From positions 177,300 through 241,299 of the forward strand of contig NZ_JACHCE010000002.1 of NCBI RefSeq assembly GCF_014200605.1: a stretch of 64,000 nucleotides of DNA, in the 5' to 3' direction. The first letter of the stretch is position 1; every line of letters begins with the position of its first letter. Made by a program: the position numbers and the translations under genes. Positions 52,877 through 61,772 of the stretch are shown here, piece after piece. The notes under the pieces are model-generated. The model did no database searches and had not been told where the DNA came from. It worked only from the letters and a program-made list of their open reading frames with translations. This stretch comes from Pedobacter cryoconitis (GTDB lineage Bacteria > Bacteroidota > Bacteroidia > Sphingobacteriales > Sphingobacteriaceae).

Positions 52877-52908
52877 TTTGAAGCCCGGCATTAATTTGCC
52901 GGGCTTTT
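52877..52908 (+). terminator. Intrinsic terminator after M57 copy 2
   Basis: AAGCCCGGC (52881-52889) pairs with GCCGGGCTT around ATTAATTT, followed by a T-run. It can also end the convergent yifB transcript. Confidence 0.85.
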
Positions 52909-52916
52909 ATAGGTTG

Positions 52917-54455
52917 TTAACCCGCCCAGTTGTTTCTGTCCAGACTGCGGTAATGTATTGCTTCTGCTAAATGCTCCATCTCGATGTTTTTACTGCCGGC
53001 CAGATCAGCAATAGTTCTTGAAACCTTTAAAATCCGGTCATAAGCGCGGGCAGATAAGCCTAATTTCTCCATTGCCTTTTTAATGAGCAGAAGGCTTTCC
53101 TGATTGACCGTGCATAATTTCCTTACCATATTTGAACTCATCTGTGCATTGTAATGTAAACCCATATGGGCTGCAAAACGTGTTTCTTGTGTCAAGCGGG
53201 CTTTAATTACCCTTTTTCTGATGATCACGCTTTTCTCCGAAGGATTCAGTGAAGAAAGTTCATTAAAATTTACAGGTGTTACCTCCACATGTAAATCTAT
53301 TCTGTCCATTAGCGGGCCGGAAATCTTACTGAGATATTTCTGCACTATACCAGGTGAACAGGTACAGTCTTTTTCAGGATGGTTAAAAAAGCCACAGGGA
53401 CAGGGGTTCATCGAAGCAATCAGCATAAAGCTGGCAGGATAATCTACGCTTAAGCGTGCTCTGGATATAGTTACCTTCCGGTCTTCGAGTGGCTGTCTCA
53501 TCACTTCGAGTACTGATCTTTTAAATTCGGGCAATTCGTCAAGAAATAGAATACCATTATGTGCGAGCGATATTTCTCCTGGCTGAGGATTGCTGCCACC
53601 GCCAACCAAAGCTACATCAGAAATGCTGTGATGCGGGCTGCGAAAAGGTCTTTCTGTCATTAATGATTCTGCAGCATTTAACTTACCGGCTACAGAGTGA
53701 ATTTTAGTAGTTTCGAGTGCTTCTTCTAAATTTAAAGGCGGTAAAATGGTGGGTAAACGTTTGGCCAGCATTGTTTTCCCTGCACCGGGTGGCCCGATAA
53801 GAATCACATTATGCCCTCCGGCAGCAGCAATTTCCAGCGCCCTTTTAATACTATCCTGTCCTTTGACATCAGAAAAATCATGGTCATAGGAACTTATGTT
53901 TCTTAAAAATTCTTCTTTTGTATTAACCTTTACGGGTGTAAAGATTTTTTTTTCATTGAAAAAGGCGACCAGGTCAGTAAGATGATGCATGCCATAAACC
54001 AGTAAGTCATCTACTACAGCAGCTTCTCTGGAATTATCCGCAGGTAAAATAAAACCTTTAAAGCCAGCTTTCCTGGCTTGTATCGCAATAGAAAGCGCAC
54101 CTTTTACGGGCTGTATCCCGCCATCCAGCGAAAGTTCTCCTGCAATGATAAATTCATGTACCCTTATGTGGGCTAATTGTCCTGAAGCCGCTAAAATGCC
54201 GGCGGCAATTGGGAGATCGTAAGAGGTTCCCTCTTTCCGGATATCTGCAGGCGACAAATTAACCACAATTTTTTGTCTGGGCATCTTTAAACCCGAAGCC
54301 TGGATTGCGCTTTCTATTCTTTTAAGACTTTCCTTAACGGCATTGTCAGGTAATCCTACGATATGATATTTATTTCCGCTGCTAATACTGACTTCAATAG
54401 TGATAGTTAAAGCATTGACACCAAAGACTGCGCTGCCGTAAGTTTTAATGAGCAT
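52917..54455 (-). CDS. YifB/ComM family Mg-chelatase-like AAA ATPase
   Basis: A 512-residue protein with an N-terminal Lon-like/ChlI fold (about 1-165), a central AAA domain with Walker A G-P-P-G-A-G-K-T near residue 218 and Walker B L-F-L-D-E-L-P-E near 300, and a C-terminal Mg_chelatase_C domain. ComM, the best studied relative, is a DNA branch-migration helicase used in natural transformation. A Cys cluster C-P-C-G-F-F-N-H-P-E-K-D-C-T-C sits near residue 355. The start at 54455 is supported by the conserved N-terminal M-L-I-K-T-Y-G-S-A-V-F-G. Confidence 0.93.
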   Translation of the reverse strand: MLIKTYGSAVFGVNALTITIEVSISSGNKYHIVGLPDNAVKESLKRIESAIQASGLKMPRQKIVVNLSPADIRKEGTSYDLPIAAGILAASGQLAHIRVHEFIIAGELSLDGGIQPVKGALSIAIQARKAGFKGFILPADNSREAAVVDDLLVYGMHHLTDLVAFFNEKKIFTPVKVNTKEEFLRNISSYDHDFSDVKGQDSIKRALEIAAAGGHNVILIGPPGAGKTMLAKRLPTILPPLNLEEALETTKIHSVAGKLNAAESLMTERPFRSPHHSISDVALVGGGSNPQPGEISLAHNGILFLDELPEFKRSVLEVMRQPLEDRKVTISRARLSVDYPASFMLIASMNPCPCGFFNHPEKDCTCSPGIVQKYLSKISGPLMDRIDLHVEVTPVNFNELSSLNPSEKSVIIRKRVIKARLTQETRFAAHMGLHYNAQMSSNMVRKLCTVNQESLLLIKKAMEKLGLSARAYDRILKVSRTIADLAGSKNIEMEHLAEAIHYRSLDRNNWAG

Positions 54456-54522
54456 AGTGATTTACGATTAGTACGTAAATTTAATCCCATAATAAGCCTT
54501 ATAGGTTAAAAAAGATAGGGCA

Positions 54523-54555
54523 TAAAAAAAACCGGATTGAGAGCCCGGTTTTTTA
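54523..54555. terminator. Bidirectional terminator between yifB and ffh
   Basis: AAAAAACCGG pairs with CCGGTTTTTT around an 11-nt loop, with A-runs and T-runs on the two sides. On the minus strand it ends ffh. Confidence 0.85.
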
Positions 54556-54574
54556 AAGATCAGAAAAGGTGTTA

Positions 54575-55915
54575 TTACATTCTTCCCTGTGGCATTTTAG
54601 GCATACCGCGCATCATTTTTGCTGCGGCCGCAGGATTAGAAAACTGTTTCATCACCTTACGCATATCCTCAAACTGTTTAATCAGTTTGGTTACTTCTTC
54701 TATTTTATTACCAGAACCTTTAGCAATACGTAAACGTCTGCTTTGCTGAATGCTGTCTGGATTTTCGCGTTCGTACTTCGTCATAGACTGAATAATCGCT
54801 TCCACATTTTTGAAAGCATCATCTTCAATCTCTACGTTTTTCATCATTTTACTCACTCCGGGAATCATGCCCATCAGGTCTTTCATATTACCCATTTTCT
54901 TGATCTGCTGAATCTGGTTATAGAAATCGTTGAAGTCAAATTTATTCTTACGGATTTTCTTTTGAAGTTCTGCAGCTTCTTTCTCGTCAAACTGCTCCTG
55001 AGCACGCTCAACAAGGGAAACAACGTCACCCATTCCCAAAATACGGGAAGCCATTCTGTCTGGATAGAAAACGTCAAGCGCTTCCATTTTTTCACCAGTA
55101 CCTACAAATTTAATAGGCTTGTTTACCACAGACTTAATAGATAAAGCCGCACCACCGCGGGTATCACCATCAAGTTTTGTCAGTACAACACCTGTAAAAT
55201 CTAATCTGTCGTTGAATGCTTTAGCTGTATTAACCGCATCCTGTCCGGTCATGGCATCAACTACGAACAGGATTTCATGCGGTTTAGTATGCAATTTCAC
55301 ATCTGCAATCTCATTCATCATCTGTTCGTCTATCGCTAAACGACCAGCTGTATCAATGATAATTACATTGTGATGTTCTTTCTTTCCTTGTTCAATCCCT
55401 TCAAGCGCGATAGCTACAGGGTCTTTAGAATCTTTGTTCGCGTAAACAGGAACGCCAATCTGCTCACCCAATATCTGCAGCTGATCAATTGCCGCAGGAC
55501 GATAAACGTCACCAGCTACCAGTAAAGGCTTTTTACCTTTACTTTTCAGGTAATTTGCCAGTTTTCCGGAGAAGGTTGTTTTACCCGCACCATTCAGACC
55601 AGCAATTAATATGATCGTAGGATTTGTTTTTAAGTCTAATTCTTTGACCTCACCACCCATCAGTTCCTTCAGCTCATCGTTCATTACTTTAGTAAGTAAT
55701 TGTCCCGGAGAAACCGCAGTAAGTACATTCAGGCCTAATGCCTTTTCCTTAACCTCGTCAGTAAAGCTTTTAGCAGTTTTAAAATTTACATCGGCATCCA
55801 GTAAAGCCTTACGAATTTCCTTCATGGTCTCAGCCACGTTGATCTCTGAAATGCTTCCCTGACCCTTTAGAACTTTAAATGCCCGGTCTAGTTTATCCTG
55901 TAAATTTTCAAACAT
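54575..55915 (-). CDS. ffh: Signal recognition particle protein Ffh
   Basis: A 446-residue SRP54 GTPase that targets nascent inner-membrane proteins. It has an N domain (about 1-88) and a G domain with G-L-N-G-A-G-K-T-T near residue 107, D-T-A-G-R near 190 and T-K-L-D-G-D near 247. The Met-rich M domain from about 300 includes M-G-N-M-K-D-L-M-G-M-I-P-G and ends M-M-R-G-M-P-K-M-P-Q-G-R-M. The length is normal. A plausible promoter lies at 55965-55995. Confidence 0.97.
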   Translation of the reverse strand: MFENLQDKLDRAFKVLKGQGSISEINVAETMKEIRKALLDADVNFKTAKSFTDEVKEKALGLNVLTAVSPGQLLTKVMNDELKELMGGEVKELDLKTNPTIILIAGLNGAGKTTFSGKLANYLKSKGKKPLLVAGDVYRPAAIDQLQILGEQIGVPVYANKDSKDPVAIALEGIEQGKKEHHNVIIIDTAGRLAIDEQMMNEIADVKLHTKPHEILFVVDAMTGQDAVNTAKAFNDRLDFTGVVLTKLDGDTRGGAALSIKSVVNKPIKFVGTGEKMEALDVFYPDRMASRILGMGDVVSLVERAQEQFDEKEAAELQKKIRKNKFDFNDFYNQIQQIKKMGNMKDLMGMIPGVSKMMKNVEIEDDAFKNVEAIIQSMTKYERENPDSIQQSRRLRIAKGSGNKIEEVTKLIKQFEDMRKVMKQFSNPAAAAKMMRGMPKMPQGRM

Positions 55916-55964
55916 GTTTTATTAATTGATAGTCAATTAGTTAATGTATAATGGTAGAAGAATA

Positions 55965-55995
55965 CAAAGTTGCAAACATTTTTAATAACAATCAA
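55965..55995 (-). promoter_or_regulatory. Putative promoter of ffh
   Basis: On the minus strand, TTG at 55995-55993, a 20-bp spacer and CAACTTTG at 55972-55965 match the Bacteroidota consensus with one mismatch in the first base of the -7 element. Confidence 0.5.
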
Positions 55996-56019
55996 CATTA
56001 AAATAGGATGCAAAAGTAT

Positions 56020-57078
56020 TTAGCGCGGGAATATAAACATAACCCCCATAGCCAGTGACTGGCTGCCCTGAATTTTGGAACTTATTGTTTTATCATATAT
56101 TCCAACCCCATTCAGTGTAACATTCATAAACCTGTTAACTTTAGTAGTTAAAGTCACATCCAGTCTGTGTTTCATGTTTTCGACCTCATCATAAGGAACA
56201 AAAACATAGTATCTGCTTTTCAGGTTTACGTTATGAAAAATATCCTTTTCAAAGTTAACAGTGACCTGGAAAGCCAGGTCATTTTTAAAAGTTTTTCCTA
56301 CAGGAACCCCATAAAAATCAGTTTTCTGGTTAGTAGGGTTTGCAGCTGCATCGGCTGCAGCCAATTCCTTATTATCCAATACGAAAGTTTGTTTTGCAGC
56401 ACCCGTACCAAATTGAGTAGAGAAATACTTACTTGGCTTATACTCAAAACCGAATGATTCTGTTAAATAGCCCGGAGACATGAATTTAGAAATAAGTACA
56501 CCGCTTTCAACGCCATTATTTGTTGAATAAGAATATCCGCTGTCAAATTGTGACTCAAAAGTAACCTGGGTAAATAAATTCCAGTTTTTAGAGATCTTAA
56601 ATGCACCGGTATTATTCCAGAATATCCGGTCATTCGTTTTCTTTTGTAACTGACCTTTGTTCCTTATTTTTCCGTAACGCAGATCAACCTCAGATAAATA
56701 ACTATAGTTTTCTTTTTTATATTCAGCTTTGTAGTTGATCAATCCTTCGACAGCCAGCGAATTTACCCCGCCTCCACTCCAGTTATTACTGAATGAAGAT
56801 TGATTCACATTGATTCCGATTGCTGTTTTGTTCTTCCAGTAATTGACCTTAGAACTCACAATCAATGGCTTAATCTCTACCGGCTTAAACACGATAATGC
56901 CTTTCAGGGACGGCATCGGGCTTTTCTTTAGCTTAAGATCGAAATCCTTAATCGGAATTGGAACTGTATCTATCTCTTGTGCACTTACTTGTGCTGAAAC
57001 TGCAAATACAAATAGTAAACATGCGTATAAACCTCTCATTGGTACAAAGAAAAGAAAAATGTTCTTAGGATTTAGCAT
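56020..57078 (-). CDS. DUF3078 domain-containing outer-membrane-type protein
   Basis: A 352-residue exported protein of beta-strand-rich DUF3078 type (about residues 80-352; N-Q-S-S-F-S-N-N-W-S-G-G-G, then L-F-T-Q-V-T-F-E-S-Q-F), probably a small outer-membrane barrel. Function unknown. The signal peptide is best formed from the internal Met14 (start at 57039: M-R-G-L-Y-A-C-L-L-F, cleavage after V-S-A-Q), and the 13-residue N-terminal extension may not be translated. Confidence 0.75.
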   Translation of the reverse strand: MLNPKNIFLFFVPMRGLYACLLFVFAVSAQVSAQEIDTVPIPIKDFDLKLKKSPMPSLKGIIVFKPVEIKPLIVSSKVNYWKNKTAIGINVNQSSFSNNWSGGGVNSLAVEGLINYKAEYKKENYSYLSEVDLRYGKIRNKGQLQKKTNDRIFWNNTGAFKISKNWNLFTQVTFESQFDSGYSYSTNNGVESGVLISKFMSPGYLTESFGFEYKPSKYFSTQFGTGAAKQTFVLDNKELAAADAAANPTNQKTDFYGVPVGKTFKNDLAFQVTVNFEKDIFHNVNLKSRYYVFVPYDEVENMKHRLDVTLTTKVNRFMNVTLNGVGIYDKTISSKIQGSQSLAMGVMFIFPR

Positions 57079-57172
57079 AAATATTTAATCCTTGAATACA
57101 GTCTCCTGTTTTACAGCTATTTCATGTCCTGAGGAGGAAAAGAAAGGCCTTTCTATAGCAGAACCAGTTACC

Positions 57173-57940
57173 TTATGGCTGTGCAATTTTGATCGTCGGA
57201 AGTGGCTGCAGCCTGAATGCTTTCGGATTGCGCTTGTAAGAAGCATAATTGTTTTTCAGAAAAACAATGAAAGCATAATCAGAAGCCGCCAGTACAAAAT
57301 CGTAACTAGGGCGGTACTGTTGCATAAAATCTTTAAGTTCAAAGTCCTTGATCCTTAAAACACGGCCTACAAAAGCTGCATTATATCTGTAATCGATAAT
57401 TTCTTCTTTATAATCTCTTTCCAGGATAGCCTGCAGATGTCTGGCATTTTTACCTTTTCTACTCAGTAAGTTGTAAATCGCATCTATTCCTAAACCGACA
57501 CCTCTTGAATTTAAATTCAGCAGATCTTTAGAACTTCCCAGGTCTGTAGCATATTTAAATTCTCTGGTCCGCTGATCGTAGCGTTGTTTTGGAGAAAGGG
57601 AACTCCCGATAATAGAAACCTCCTTGAGTTGAATGGCAAGAGGTTTTAGTTGAAAAAACATCGCGCCGCCTTTGTAAATAACGGTATCTAAACCATAACC
57701 CTGACGCACGGCAAATAAAGTATCACCAACAACTGCCTGCAGGGTGAACTCACCTTTGCTATTGTTATAGATACCATCATCGTTATGGGAATTGTATATA
57801 TATACGGTAGCTAAACGCTGCTTAGATACTTTGTCTATGACAAATCCCTGTACCGATTTCTTTTGTGCCATAGCAATGCCACAAAACAAGCAACAGAAAA
57901 GAAATAAAATAGTAGGTTTCATTGAGAAGCAAAAATACAA
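57173..57940 (-). CDS. Exported protein with carboxypeptidase-regulatory-like domain
   Basis: A 255-residue protein with a signal peptide (about 1-25, ending A-M-A-Q) and a CarboxypepD_reg-like domain (V-Q-G-F-V-I-D-K-V-S-K-Q-R, then K-G-E-F-T-L-Q). The C-terminal region is not recognised. It is similar in layout to the protein at 37911. Function unknown. Confidence 0.72.
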   Translation of the reverse strand: MYFCFSMKPTILFLFCCLFCGIAMAQKKSVQGFVIDKVSKQRLATVYIYNSHNDDGIYNNSKGEFTLQAVVGDTLFAVRQGYGLDTVIYKGGAMFFQLKPLAIQLKEVSIIGSSLSPKQRYDQRTREFKYATDLGSSKDLLNLNSRGVGLGIDAIYNLLSRKGKNARHLQAILERDYKEEIIDYRYNAAFVGRVLRIKDFELKDFMQQYRPSYDFVLAASDYAFIVFLKNNYASYKRNPKAFRLQPLPTIKIAQP

Positions 57941-57971
57941 ATAAGACGAAGCTAAATGGCTTATATTAACA

Positions 57972-58808
57972 TTATTTAACTACTATTAGCTTCTGTCCGA
58001 TTTTCACTCCTTCGTCTGTAAGGCCATTCAGGGACTTTAATTCATCAACAGTCATATTATATCTTTTGGAGATATTATACATAGTATCTCCTTTTTGTAC
58101 GGTATAGTTAGGATCAGTTGTATTGATGATCTGTTTCGATACAGGTGTTTCTACAGGTGCGAATTTCTTTGTTTCCTTAGGGATGTTTGCATTGATCTCT
58201 GTAAAAACACGGTCTTCACGTTTAATCTTATCCTTTTCTGATTCCGACTGATCGTACTGATGTAAATTATATTTTTCAATCATATTGATCAGCATATCCG
58301 GATACCTTGGATTTGTTGCATAACCAGCCTGTTTTAAGCCTTTTGCCCAGTTCTGATAATCATTCTTATCAAGCTCAAATAACGCGCTATAGCGTTTACG
58401 CTTTAAAAACTCAGAGTGATCCTTATAAGATTCTCTGGCATCTTTATAAACCCTGAAACAGTCGTTAGCTTTATCATCATCCTTATAATATGCTTTTCCT
58501 CTCCATTCTGCTGTACATTTAATCCCAAAGTGGTTATTTGCATATTTGGCCAGGCTGCTGTTTCCACTGCCAGATTCGATGATGCCCTGTGCAAGTGTGA
58601 TACTTGCAGGGATACCATAAGTATTCATTTCTTCAATGGCCACACCCTTAAAAGCTTCGATATAGCTTAACGTATTATAGTCAGTAAAATTCGGATTAGC
58701 TTTATTGGCAGCTTTTTCAATCTGCACGTTATTCCGGTGATACTTTCTCGTTTTACACGAGGATAAAAAGACGATCGCTATAGCGAAGAGTAAGAATGTG
58801 TGTTTCAT
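57972..58808 (-). CDS. Glucosaminidase-LysM lipoprotein
   Basis: A 278-residue predicted lipoprotein: signal with L-S-S-C at residue 18, a GH73-type glucosaminidase domain (about 47-195; catalytic Glu in Q-G-I-I-E-S-G-S-G) and a C-terminal LysM repeat (about 233-278; V-Q-K-G-D-T-M-Y-N-I-S). It should cleave peptidoglycan glycan strands. Its start shares one base with the stop of the upstream paralog (TAATG), so the two are translationally coupled. Confidence 0.9.
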   Translation of the reverse strand: MKHTFLLFAIAIVFLSSCKTRKYHRNNVQIEKAANKANPNFTDYNTLSYIEAFKGVAIEEMNTYGIPASITLAQGIIESGSGNSSLAKYANNHFGIKCTAEWRGKAYYKDDDKANDCFRVYKDARESYKDHSEFLKRKRYSALFELDKNDYQNWAKGLKQAGYATNPRYPDMLINMIEKYNLHQYDQSESEKDKIKREDRVFTEINANIPKETKKFAPVETPVSKQIINTTDPNYTVQKGDTMYNISKRYNMTVDELKSLNGLTDEGVKIGQKLIVVK

Positions 58809-59518
58809 TAAAGCTTGATTTTTTGCCCTGGTTTAAGCGCTGATCTCTTCAATCCATTTTTGCGCATCAGTGTGGTAGAAGAAGTACCATGTGATTCTGC
58901 AATTTTATTCAGGTTGTCCCCTTTTTTAACTGTATATAATTTAATGGAAGCACGGTGATGTTTAGCCTTATAATGACGGCTATGTTTCTTTTTTAAGCTA
59001 ACAGGAGCAACTTTTACAGGCTCTACATAGTCATCAGGTCTGTCATCATACTGGTATAATTCGTACTTGTTGATGATTGCGATCACTTGTTTTGCCCAGG
59101 TCCTGCTTCGTGCATAACCACCACGCTGAATCCCTTTTGCCCATGCCGCATAATCATACTGGTCACACTCGTCAAATAATTTGCTGAAAGAAGATTTGTT
59201 TTGTAATACTTCTACGAAATTATCATAAGATTCATCTGCACTTTCAAAATCACGGTAAGAAGAATTGATCTGAGCATTGCTATTTGATCCTTTGATGCCG
59301 AAATGATTATTTAAATGACGGGCGATTTTGCTTTTACCAGCTGCAGATTCGTGAATAGCGACCGCTAAAATTACACTTGCCGGTACATCGTACTCTCTCA
59401 TTAATTCTTGTGCGTGATCTGTGTGTTCTTCAACGTAAGCAGTAACAGTCTGGCTTTGGGCAGCTGAGCCCAGTAAAATTAGTGCCAGCCAAATCAGCAT
59501 TAGTTTTTTTGTTATCAT
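58808..59518 (-). CDS. Glucosaminidase-LysM secreted protein
   Basis: A 236-residue paralog of the neighbouring lipoprotein. It has a Sec signal ending A-Q-S-Q instead of a lipobox, then the glucosaminidase domain (catalytic Glu in A-I-H-E-S-A-A-G near residue 53), a Lys/His-rich linker and a C-terminal LysM (V-K-K-G-D-N-L-N-K-I-A). One copy is lipid-anchored and the other soluble, which suggests divided labour on the cell wall. It lies 3 bp after the O-methyltransferase. Confidence 0.9.
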   Translation of the reverse strand: MITKKLMLIWLALILLGSAAQSQTVTAYVEEHTDHAQELMREYDVPASVILAVAIHESAAGKSKIARHLNNHFGIKGSNSNAQINSSYRDFESADESYDNFVEVLQNKSSFSKLFDECDQYDYAAWAKGIQRGGYARSRTWAKQVIAIINKYELYQYDDRPDDYVEPVKVAPVSLKKKHSRHYKAKHHRASIKLYTVKKGDNLNKIAESHGTSSTTLMRKNGLKRSALKPGQKIKL

Positions 59519-59521
59519 ATT

Positions 59522-60157
59522 TTATTTTTTTCTGATGATAAACAAGCCATCCCTGACAGGTAAGATTAATTTCTCAACCCTGTCATCTCCAGCGACTTTA
59601 TCATTAAAAGTACTAATATTAACGGTATCTCTGTCTTGTTGGAGTGTTAGTACTTTTCCACTCCACAACACGTTATCAACAATGATCAGCCCGCCTGGTC
59701 TCACTCTGTCAAAGATGAGGTCATAATAGGTGCCATTGTTTTTCTTATCTGCATCAATAAAAACAAGATCAAAAGTCTCATTTAATCCATTAATGGTTTG
59801 GGTGGCATCACCCATGATATATTTTATTTGTGAATTATAAGGGGAATCTGCAAAATAGCCGCGCACACGGTCTTCCAGTTCCATGTTTTTGTCCAGTGTA
59901 TAAATAATGCCGTCATCGGCCAATCCTTCTGCCATGCATAAAGTCGCATAACCGGTAAAGGTGCCAATTTCAAGAATACGTTTAGGGGTGATTAACTTAC
60001 TTAACATGCTTAAAACACGTCCCTGGTAATGTCCGGAAAGCATTCGCGGCATTAAAACCTTGAGATTGGTTTCCCGGTCAATCCGCTGTAGCAATTCGGA
60101 TTCCGGTTCGCAGAAATTTAGCAGTAAAAGTTGTAAGTCGTCTTTAATCAGGCTCAT
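59522..60157 (-). CDS. Class I SAM-dependent O-methyltransferase
   Basis: A 211-residue enzyme of the catechol-O-methyltransferase type. SAM-binding motif I is E-I-G-T-F-T-G-Y-A-T near residue 66; the metal-binding Asp region is F-I-D-A-D-K-K-N near 131, and D-N-V-L-W-S-G-K follows. Substrate unknown. It is 8 bp downstream of ruvX on the same strand. Confidence 0.9.
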   Translation of the reverse strand: MSLIKDDLQLLLLNFCEPESELLQRIDRETNLKVLMPRMLSGHYQGRVLSMLSKLITPKRILEIGTFTGYATLCMAEGLADDGIIYTLDKNMELEDRVRGYFADSPYNSQIKYIMGDATQTINGLNETFDLVFIDADKKNNGTYYDLIFDRVRPGGLIIVDNVLWSGKVLTLQQDRDTVNISTFNDKVAGDDRVEKLILPVRDGLFIIRKK

Positions 60158-60165
60158 GTAATGTT

Positions 60166-60582
60166 CTATAAACGGTGTTCTTCCATGAAATATTGTAAAA
60201 TAATTGTTGCAGCGATCGTATCTACCCTTTCTTTATTACGGCGGTCCTGTTTTTTAAGGCCACTCTGCATGATGGTCTGATGGGCAAGTTTAGAAGTAAA
60301 ACGTTCGTCAACCCAGTGCTGCGGGATATCCGGGAAGTTTTTTTTCAGCGTCGTGGAAAAACCTCTGACATGCTGTGCTGATTCGGATGGCGTGCCATCC
60401 ATTTGTTTAGGCTCACCAATCACAAAGGCTTCTACCTGTTCAGTCAGCAGATATTTTTTCAAATATTCGACAATATCTTTTGGGTGTATGGTATCCAGTC
60501 CTGTAGCAATAATTTGCAGGGGATCTGTAACGGCGATGCCGATACGTTTGGTACCATAATCAAATGCGATAATACGGGGCAT
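60166..60582 (-). CDS. ruvX: Putative pre-16S rRNA nuclease / Holliday junction resolvase-like protein YqgF
   Basis: A 138-residue RNase H-fold protein. Catalytic acidic residues are in A-F-D-Y-G-T-K-R-I-G near residue 5, with G-E-P-K-Q-M-D-G-T near 65 and W-V-D-E-R-F-T-S near 95. I chose the ATG at 60582; a longer open frame to 60702 adds a leader that overlaps the divergent holB gene. The family processes 16S rRNA ends in E. coli. Confidence 0.93.
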   Translation of the reverse strand: MPRIIAFDYGTKRIGIAVTDPLQIIATGLDTIHPKDIVEYLKKYLLTEQVEAFVIGEPKQMDGTPSESAQHVRGFSTTLKKNFPDIPQHWVDERFTSKLAHQTIMQSGLKKQDRRNKERVDTIAATIILQYFMEEHRL

Positions 60583-60621
60583 AGCTGCAAAGATTGTTAT
60601 AAATTTACTATTTTGCACCAA

Positions 60622-61770
60622 ATGCAGTTTAAAGAGATCGTCGGACAAGAGGAAATTAAGCGTCAGCTGATACAGACAGTTGTTGAAAACAGGGTAAGTC
60701 ATGCTCAGTTATTTCTCTCTGCCGAAGGCACTGGGGCTTTACCTCTTGCTATTGCTTATGCGCAGTATATCAATTGTTTAGATAAGTCGGCTACAGATAG
60801 CTGTGGCGTTTGTTCGTCTTGTCGCAAGTACGAAAGATACATTCATCCCGACTTACATTTCTCTTATCCATTTTTTGCATCGAAGGATGTTAAAATTGCT
60901 GTCGATGTACTGGAAGAATGGAGAACAATGCTTTTGGCAGACCCATATTTCGATCTTGACATCTGGAGACAACAGCTAAGTGCCGATAATAAACAGGCAA
61001 ATATAAATATTGCCGAATGTCACGATATCATTAAGAAATTAAGCTATAAAGCTTTTGAGGCAGAGACGAAGGTTTTAATTATGTGGCTCCCTGAATATCT
61101 GGAAAAAGAAGGGAATTCGCTGTTGAAAATTATTGAAGAACCACCTGCTAATACTTTATTCTTATTGGTGGCCAATAATCAGGAGCATATCCTTTCCACT
61201 TTGCTGTCAAGAACGCAAATTGTTAAAATTCCCAAACTTTCTTCGCAAACGATAGAAAACTATCTGATCGGCAATAACAATATTTCCGGAGAACAGGCAT
61301 CGACTTATAGTTTTCTGGCTGATGGCAATTTAATTGAGGCTAAATTGCAGGTTGCCCAGTCTCATAATGACAATGCAGAGGTTTTTGCAGAATGGTTACG
61401 AATGGGTTATGGTAATAAGGTGCTGGATCTGGTGAATTTTGTAGATCAGGCTGCAACCTGGGGAAGAGAAAATCAAAAGAATTTTTTAAAATACGGTATC
61501 AGCTTTTTAAGGGAGTGCAGTTTGCTAATGAGCGGAGCAGATAGTTTAGTGAAATTGCCGGCCAGAACACTCGATACGGCACAAAAGTTAAGTAAACACG
61601 TGCTTGATCTGAATATGGCTTCTGCTATTATTACAGAGCTGGAGCAAGCACATTATCATATAGAACGTAACGCTAATCCGAAAATACTATTTTTAGATGT
61701 ATCTTTACAATTAGTAAAAATAATCAAGTTTAAAACGCTCCCGAAAGGGACTCAACATATATACAATTAG
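60622..61770 (+). CDS. holB: DNA polymerase III delta' subunit
   Basis: A 382-residue clamp-loader subunit from the ATG at 60622 (M-Q-F-K-E-I-V-G-Q). It has a zinc-site Cys cluster C-G-V-C-S-S-C near residue 57 and a degenerate P-loop lacking the Lys, as is usual for delta'. A longer frame from 60403 would run antisense through ruvX and is rejected. It ends 2 bp before ricT. Confidence 0.9.
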   Translation: MQFKEIVGQEEIKRQLIQTVVENRVSHAQLFLSAEGTGALPLAIAYAQYINCLDKSATDSCGVCSSCRKYERYIHPDLHFSYPFFASKDVKIAVDVLEEWRTMLLADPYFDLDIWRQQLSADNKQANINIAECHDIIKKLSYKAFEAETKVLIMWLPEYLEKEGNSLLKIIEEPPANTLFLLVANNQEHILSTLLSRTQIVKIPKLSSQTIENYLIGNNNISGEQASTYSFLADGNLIEAKLQVAQSHNDNAEVFAEWLRMGYGNKVLDLVNFVDQAATWGRENQKNFLKYGISFLRECSLLMSGADSLVKLPARTLDTAQKLSKHVLDLNMASAIITELEQAHYHIERNANPKILFLDVSLQLVKIIKFKTLPKGTQHIYN

Positions 61771-61772
61771 TT

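Noticed and set aside
60403..60621. Longer N terminus for the delta' subunit
   Set aside because: This part runs antisense through ruvX; the conserved protein starts at 60622.
60583..60702. Longer N terminus for YqgF/RuvX
   Set aside because: The leader is not conserved and overlaps holB; the family begins at the D-Y-G-T-K region right after 60582.
60622..61770. Missing Walker A Lys in the delta' subunit as a defect
   Set aside because: Delta' subunits commonly lack ATPase residues, so this is normal for the family.
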